A DNA stretch of 47,262 nt. It comes from Candidatus Hodarchaeota archaeon (GTDB lineage: Archaea; Asgardarchaeota; Heimdallarchaeia; Hodarchaeales; Hodarchaeaceae). Numbering within the stretch: the stretch's first letter is position 1; every line of letters starts with the position of its first letter. Where the stretch lies: NCBI GenBank assembly GCA_016839815.1, contig JAEOTM010000097.1, positions 1 to 47,262 of the forward strand, written 5' to 3'. A model generated the notes under the pieces. It did no database searches and was not told the origin of the DNA. It was given only the letters and a program-made list of their open reading frames with translations. Shown in pieces: positions 43,203 through 47,262 of the stretch. Both the position numbers and the translations under genes were made by a program.

Positions 43203-43937
43203 TTAATCTCGTCTTGAAAATACATGAGCATTTCGTTTTTTTCCTACACGTTCAAGAAGCCCTAGTTGACACAATGAATACGTAATTTTCCCTGGTAATC
43301 TAGAATTTCGTCGGGATTTACGTTTAAAAGTAAAAGAATTGAATAAATCTTGATTTGTAAAGTGTGTAGGTAGATCGATCGGTAAAAAAGTGTAAAAGTC
43401 TTCTTTGCAACGTATTTTTTTTACATGGTCAATACTAACTAAATCACGATCAGAGGTATAAAAACGACGTCTTCCGGTTCTTTGATAATAACCAGAAAAT
43501 TGTTTAAATAAATGCTCATATACAAGTAAAATATCAAACTGTAGTCGTTCTTGATAACTAACTTTGAAATGGACCAAATGTTCAAAAAAATGATAAACAT
43601 GAGTATAAAAGTTCCTATAAGAAGTGGAGATTTTATTGTCACCATCTAGTCGAGTAACTTTTTGTTTATGGACAATAGGATGGATAATTCTAATTTGGTA
43701 GTTGGTCGAATCAAGCAATGTTTGAATTTTTTGAGAAAATCTTCCCCCAAGACTGCTTCGTTGAATCTCATAAATCATTGATTTTTCATCATCAAATACA
43801 TCAAAACGAAAATTCTTTGTATTAATCTTTTGATAGACTTCTGATTTCACATTTTCGTTAGTAACATATAAAGCTTTAATTTTGTTATGTAGAAGCGTTT
43901 CAGCCCTTTTCTGTGAAGATATCTGATTTTTTATCAT
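43203..43937 (-). CDS. PD-(D/E)xK-like nuclease-type protein with C-terminal winged helix, uncharacterised family
   Basis: A 244-residue protein. Near residue 49, FRFDVFDDEKSMIYEIQR has the strand-Asp-strand-ExQ layout of PD-(D/E)xK nucleases, and IRIIHPIVHKQKV follows. The C-terminal half has basic RRRFYTSDRDLV, then FLPIDLPTHFTNQDLF and a wHTH-like end ITYSLCQLGLLERVGKKRNAHVF. From memory, an uncharacterised bacterial family has the same order: YEIQ, HxVRLVYPI, RRKGW, LPxxLPxxFTTxDLA, MxYCLRxLGxxxxVGKRG. So I take it as a distant member. Activity is unproven. It abuts the convergent wHTH gene with no spacer and is divergent from the next gene over a TATA box usable in both directions. Confidence 0.65.
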   Translation of the reverse strand: MIKNQISSQKRAETLLHNKIKALYVTNENVKSEVYQKINTKNFRFDVFDDEKSMIYEIQRSSLGGRFSQKIQTLLDSTNYQIRIIHPIVHKQKVTRLDGDNKISTSYRNFYTHVYHFFEHLVHFKVSYQERLQFDILLVYEHLFKQFSGYYQRTGRRRFYTSDRDLVSIDHVKKIRCKEDFYTFLPIDLPTHFTNQDLFNSFTFKRKSRRNSRLPGKITYSLCQLGLLERVGKKRNAHVFSRRD

Positions 43938-43975
43938 TTTTACTAAAATCCAATAAGAAAAAGTTCAACAGGGGA

Positions 43976-43992
43976 AGATATATACTTTTTTA
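43976..43992. promoter_or_regulatory. Bidirectional TATA-like box between the nuclease-like gene and the next gene
   Basis: AGATATATACTTTTTT places a TATATA core about 35 bp before the plus-strand ATG at 44025 and 45 bp before the minus-strand ATG at 43937. Both genes lack Shine-Dalgarno motifs, so short leaders are likely. Confidence 0.35.
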
Positions 43993-44024
43993 TAGCTAAT
44001 AATATCCTTCTGAAGAGTTCCACC

Positions 44025-44927
44025 ATGTTGAAATTAAAACCTTTAGGAAATCCCAAGTCAGTACCGTTTGAAACAATGCCAGAAAAATTGGAATTCAAAA
44101 GCCTGGACGGTCGATATTCTATTGTCTTTCATTCGGTTAAAGAGATCCGTATGTCTCATTATGTTTGGAAAATCTCCTTATTTGAAGGAGAAGTTGATAT
44201 CACCCACTCTCATTTGTTGGAAGACCAGAAATTCTTTCTTCCTATCTATTATTCCTCGCTTCTTCGGTCTTATTATGCTCCCTGGGGGTATCAAAGTGAT
44301 ATTCTTTGTTTATATTATGTAACCACTGACCTTGAAATCATTACGAAATTCTATTCAATTTCAAAGAAGACATTCGTAATTCCCCCTCTACAAAATACTA
44401 CAACACTTTTATGTTCTCCTCATAGTTCAGATGTTTTAACTCTTAGTTATGAATCTCAAATCTCTAATTGGAGCCCTTACGTTGTAGATCTAGATGGAAC
44501 GGTTAAAAAAAGAATACCATTTTCCGGTACTCCTTTAGATATCTTTACAAGTTGGATAACTCCGTTCCCATGGTTTATTGTCGTAGTTCATGAACCAGAG
44601 GGAAAAAAAACTAATCTATATTTTTATGATGAGATTACGGAAGTTTTTCAAGACAAAATTCAATTGGAACCCTCTGAATTCGTACCATTTAATAAAAATC
44701 GAAAATTTACTGGCGAATTTAATCGGAGAGCTCCCTCTGCATTAAAATCTCTGGCATACGGTGATTTCCTCAATAAATGGGATGAAATTGGAATTGATTG
44801 GCCCTCTAATACACTTATTCTAAGGTATGTTAGACCCAGTAGTGGTGCATTCACCGAAGATGGTCTAGAATACGTTAACATCAAGAAATATGAAATTAAA
44901 TTTAAAATTATTATTTCAGAGGAGTAA
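44025..44927 (+). CDS. Unknown beta-rich cytosolic protein
   Basis: A 300-residue protein I do not recognise. It has no signal peptide or membrane helix. The sequence alternates short strands with aromatic and polar turns (RYSIVFHSVKEIRMSHYVWKI, ILCLYYVTTDLEIITKFYSI, VLTLSYESQISNWSPYVVDL, FIVVVHEPEGKKTNLYFYD). This repeats roughly every 40-45 residues and resembles a divergent WD40-type propeller of about six blades. The C-terminal 60 residues are different and contain WDEIGIDWPSN. It is followed 6 nt later by the MazG-like gene, so the two are co-transcribed. Confidence 0.6.
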   Translation: MLKLKPLGNPKSVPFETMPEKLEFKSLDGRYSIVFHSVKEIRMSHYVWKISLFEGEVDITHSHLLEDQKFFLPIYYSSLLRSYYAPWGYQSDILCLYYVTTDLEIITKFYSISKKTFVIPPLQNTTTLLCSPHSSDVLTLSYESQISNWSPYVVDLDGTVKKRIPFSGTPLDIFTSWITPFPWFIVVVHEPEGKKTNLYFYDEITEVFQDKIQLEPSEFVPFNKNRKFTGEFNRRAPSALKSLAYGDFLNKWDEIGIDWPSNTLILRYVRPSSGAFTEDGLEYVNIKKYEIKFKIIISEE

Positions 44928-44933
44928 AAGTTT

Positions 44934-45332
44934 ATGACAAAGACAACTATTACAGAACTTTCGGATTTAGTTGCCAAGTTTATTGGTGAACGAGATTGGA
45001 CAGAATATCATACACCGAAAAACCTAGCTATGTCGATCGCTATCGAAGCAGCGGAAATTATGGAGTTATTCCAATGGGTAACAAATAAAGAAGCATTAGA
45101 TAATTTAGCTAGAGACATAACGTTAAAAACCGCATTGGAAGATGAGCTTGCTGATGTAATGATTTATTGCCTGAGTATGGCAAGTAACTGTAAAATCGAT
45201 ATAGCTCAAGCGATACGAAACAAACTGAAGGTAAACCAACAACGTTTTCCAATTGAAGTGGTTACAGGAAAATTAGGGCCTTACAAAATTGATAAAACAG
45301 GTGATTTAATAGAATTTGATAAAAAAAAGTAA
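44934..45332 (+). CDS. MazG-like dNTP pyrophosphohydrolase (dCTPP1/RS21-C6 type)
   Basis: A 132-residue all-alpha NTP pyrophosphatase. RDWTEYHTPKNLAMSIAIEAAEIMELFQW carries the first ExxE metal site, and EDELADVMIYCLSMA the second (ExxD). The closing NKLKVNQQRFPIE is the conserved K-x-N-x-RYP-like end. It matches the dCTPP1 branch, which hydrolyses dCTP and modified dCTP to monophosphate. It likely cleans the nucleotide pool; in phage-related or defence contexts relatives deplete dNTPs. AGAGGAG lies 9 nt before the ATG, inside the end of the preceding gene. Confidence 0.93.
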   Translation: MTKTTITELSDLVAKFIGERDWTEYHTPKNLAMSIAIEAAEIMELFQWVTNKEALDNLARDITLKTALEDELADVMIYCLSMASNCKIDIAQAIRNKLKVNQQRFPIEVVTGKLGPYKIDKTGDLIEFDKKK

Positions 45333-45629
45333 TTTTTATTAGTAAAGATTTTTATTACAACGTCGAAATTTTATCTCATCCCATTACCTATATCTATTAT
45401 ATTTTTTACGGTACTAGACCTCAATAATGCGGAAATTAAGAGAATATTATTTTGACCAATTTCTCATTAGTTCTAATCAGGTTATTTATGGATCTAAAGA
45501 GATAATTTTTTTATTATTTGATCATAGAGATAGTCTTTACTGATGATATATCCATATTTTTCCTCAAATCAATTTCTTTCAATACCTACAGAAATAGAGA
45601 AAAGCTATCACCTTAATGAGATCTTCATT
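45333..45629. other. AT-rich gap between convergent genes, nothing recognised
   Basis: Convergent genes flank this 297-bp stretch. It has several T-runs (for example around 45346, 45403 and 45508) that could serve as terminators in either direction. No open frame with a ribosome site, no tRNA-like cloverleaf and no repeat was seen. Confidence 0.5.
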
Positions 45630-46676
45630 CTATCTTGCTCGTAAATCGTATACGTGAAGAGATAGGTTCTTCTCAGTGATCCATTCACTAAGTTTGGTGA
45701 GAGCATTCTGAAGAGAGTCAGCTCGACCACCTGCTGCTCGTGGATGTCCTCCTCCTGAGAATTCCGAAGCTAATGTATCAACCCGATAATTATCAAGAAT
45801 TGAGTCTGAGATGGTTGAGTTTACACGGAAAGAAAGACCCGTAAACCGTTTTCCAGGATAAAGAACACAAGAAATCTTCACATTCTTTAAAAAAAGTCTG
45901 TAGACTAACGAAGAGGTCAAAACTTTATTTTTCCCTTGAATAATAACTACTGCATCTGCTTCGGGGATACTATCAGCAATCTTAAAGCTCTCTTTTCGGA
46001 GAGAATACAACTTGTATAATCGTTCCTGATACTCAGGTTGGTCACAAATATGGAGTTGTCGGGAAGAAAGATCCTGAACCAAAGTCAAGATCTCCTCTGG
46101 GGTTTCAACCGTCCTACATAAATCATCTAAAAGCCATGCAAGATCCTCCTCTGATGCTTGATCTATATCCTGAGGAATTTGGGTAGGAGGAGGAGTCGTG
46201 TATGCAGCAGTATCCGTAATAACTGTGAGTTGTGCTAATATTTGAATTTTTACGGGTAAAAGGGCATAATAATGTTGAGCAAGTAAAAAAGATGCACTTG
46301 GGGCCCCTGCTTGAAAAAGTACTAAATCAGCGTTTTTTGGTAAATCCTTGGAAGTTTGATGATGGTCACAATAGAGAGAAATTCTTTTTGAGTGGAAAGG
46401 AGCAAGGTCTGCAATAGCTTCCCATTCGACACTTGACAAAAATGCTCCAAACTCGGGATGTCGCAATTCCTGATATCCTAACGGGATAAACACAAATTTT
46501 CTATAGGGAGCTAGGTTCTTGAGGATTACGGCTGATACAATTCCATCTGCATCTGAAGCATGAAACCCTACTTTTGGTTTCGGTAATAATGAAAGGGCAT
46601 AAACATAGCGAACTGTTTGCTTCATTTGATCAGAAAAGTCGCCAAGTATTGTATCAAGATTGAAAAGTAAAGACAT
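45630..46676 (-). CDS. DHH-family phosphoesterase (DHH-DHHA1)
   Basis: A 348-residue DHH phosphoesterase. Metal ligands are visible in order: HASDADGIVSA (Asp42, Asp44), YCDHHQTS (Asp104-His105-His106) and ITDTAAY (Asp about 155). The C-terminal DHHA1 domain ends with the substrate motif GGGHPRAAGG (about 308-317). Relatives include RecJ/GAN-type exonucleases, NrnA nanoRNases and cyclic-dinucleotide phosphodiesterases. The length fits the compact NrnA/GAN forms without extra domains, so RNA or DNA oligonucleotide trimming is likely. GAAGTGA precedes the ATG. A PHP-domain gene lies 62 bp upstream on the same strand. Confidence 0.88.
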   Translation of the reverse strand: MSLLFNLDTILGDFSDQMKQTVRYVYALSLLPKPKVGFHASDADGIVSAVILKNLAPYRKFVFIPLGYQELRHPEFGAFLSSVEWEAIADLAPFHSKRISLYCDHHQTSKDLPKNADLVLFQAGAPSASFLLAQHYYALLPVKIQILAQLTVITDTAAYTTPPPTQIPQDIDQASEEDLAWLLDDLCRTVETPEEILTLVQDLSSRQLHICDQPEYQERLYKLYSLRKESFKIADSIPEADAVVIIQGKNKVLTSSLVYRLFLKNVKISCVLYPGKRFTGLSFRVNSTISDSILDNYRVDTLASEFSGGGHPRAAGGRADSLQNALTKLSEWITEKNLSLHVYDLRAR

Positions 46677-46738
46677 TCACTTCATCTACGCTTAAAATAA
46701 GTAATTTACCCATTTAATCAGGAGATAAGAATAAAACT

Positions 46739-47262
46739 TTATAATTCAATGACTCGGTCTATCGGAATATTCCTATTCTTTAGGAAGTTGAGTGCTGCTT
46801 GTGTATTTCCAAGTTGATGTAAGGAATGAGCATCCGAACCAATGGAAAAAAGGTAGCCTTCATCTAAATAATTGAACCACGGGTCCAAAAAATTTTGGTA
46901 ACCGGTGTTTAATTCAACAATAATGCTGTTTTCTCGTATCCAAGTCATAATCTCTTCAAATTTCACGTGTGTTAAGCGTGAAAATCGAGTGTGAGCAAAC
47001 CCGACATTATAAGTAGAGTAATCAAGTGAGAACTGCCTAATTTTAGAGACTATTTTTTCCCACTCTGGTTGATTGAACACATACTCGAAAAGGATTAAAT
47101 CCCAAGGGAAATCACCAAGAGAATCAAAATCTATAATCGAACTTGTGTCGACTTCAATTCCAACAAACACCTGTATTTTACCTGAATATTTTTTCTTCAA
47201 CCCAAGAATTGTTTCGAAATAATCATCAAACATTTCATTTGTGATTGCAGGCTTGAAAGTGG
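46739..47262 (-). CDS. PHP-domain phosphoesterase, N-terminus cut by window edge
   Basis: The reading frame is open to the window edge, so only the C-terminal 174 codons are present. VFVGIEVD holds a conserved PHP Glu/Asp, FAHTRFSR the His, VELNTGY a conserved Glu region, and GSDAHSLHQLG the final Asp-x-His metal pair. This is the layout of histidinol-phosphate phosphatase HisK and similar PHP enzymes. The missing N-terminal HxH motif lies beyond the window. The internal Met at 47233 is not the start. No other histidine gene is visible, so the substrate is open. Confidence 0.85.
   Translation of the reverse strand, partial: TFKPAITNEMFDDYFETILGLKKKYSGKIQVFVGIEVDTSSIIDFDSLGDFPWDLILFEYVFNQPEWEKIVSKIRQFSLDYSTYNVGFAHTRFSRLTHVKFEEIMTWIRENSIIVELNTGYQNFLDPWFNYLDEGYLFSIGSDAHSLHQLGNTQAALNFLKNRNIPIDRVIEL

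Noticed and set aside
1..47262. CRISPR arrays, integrases, insertion sequences or inteins
   Set aside because: No regularly spaced repeats, transposase or recombinase motifs, terminal repeats, or intein splice junctions were seen in any gene.

Overview
This AT-rich window most likely comes from an Asgard-type archaeon (Promethearchaeota). Three things suggest this. There is a Ras/Rab-like small GTPase with all five G motifs intact. There are roadblock/LC7 proteins, one of them fused to a winged helix and a zinc finger. And the signals are archaeal: TATA-like boxes about 26 bp before starts, a mix of Shine-Dalgarno and leaderless-looking genes, and many TTG/GTG starts. It also carries many genes with bacterial relatives: PadR, ABC exporters, a chemoreceptor-like protein, a type III-like DNA methyltransferase, MFS/DMT/CPA2 transporters and MacB/FtsX permeases. 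No rRNA, tRNA, CRISPR array, integrase or insertion sequence is visible. The exact lineage is an inference.

Layout. 1-1.1 kb: a truncated APH-type kinase and a divergent tail-anchored small protein. 1.1-5.5 kb: a PadR repressor divergent from a heterodimeric ABC exporter, with a palindrome over the shared TATA box. 5.7-8.8 kb: a small membrane protein, a hairpin between convergent genes, a solitary adenine methyltransferase and a CxxC thioredoxin-like protein. 9-11.9 kb: a saccharopine-dehydrogenase-like oxidoreductase with an FGGY kinase. 11.9-18.6 kb: a CPA2 antiporter, a DMT exporter and a 1388-residue double-FtsX permease with no ATPase beside it. 18.9-20.7 kb: an unrecognised wHTH protein and a cysteate-synthase-like PLP enzyme.

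20.9-26.9 kb is the most unusual block. A short chemoreceptor is divergent from a run encoding a roadblock protein, a 652-residue roadblock/wHTH/zinc-finger protein, a BcrAD/HgdC-type [4Fe-4S] activator ATPase and a threonine/serine dehydratase; a nitroreductase follows. 26.9-33.6 kb: a membrane protein with a zinc ribbon, an MFS transporter, a cyclophilin, a flavodoxin, the Ras-like GTPase, a nucleotidyltransferase and a DinB-fold protein. 33.7-39.6 kb: a Cys-rich radical SAM enzyme, an O-methyltransferase-like protein, a wHTH/GyrI-like regulator, a surface protein, an APS/PAPS reductase and an NSUN-type RNA m5C methyltransferase. 39.7-43.2 kb: a MacB-like ATPase/permease pair divergent from a membrane-anchored wHTH regulator. 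43.2-47.3 kb: a nuclease-like protein of a poorly described family, an unknown protein with a MazG-like dNTP pyrophosphatase, a DHH phosphoesterase and a truncated PHP phosphatase.

Possible links between genes (inference): the sulfite made by the APS/PAPS reductase could feed the cysteate synthase; the chemoreceptor, roadblock proteins and Ras-like GTPase could form a receptor-to-GTPase circuit loosely like bacterial Frz/MglA/MglB; and each ABC exporter has a candidate regulator next to it.
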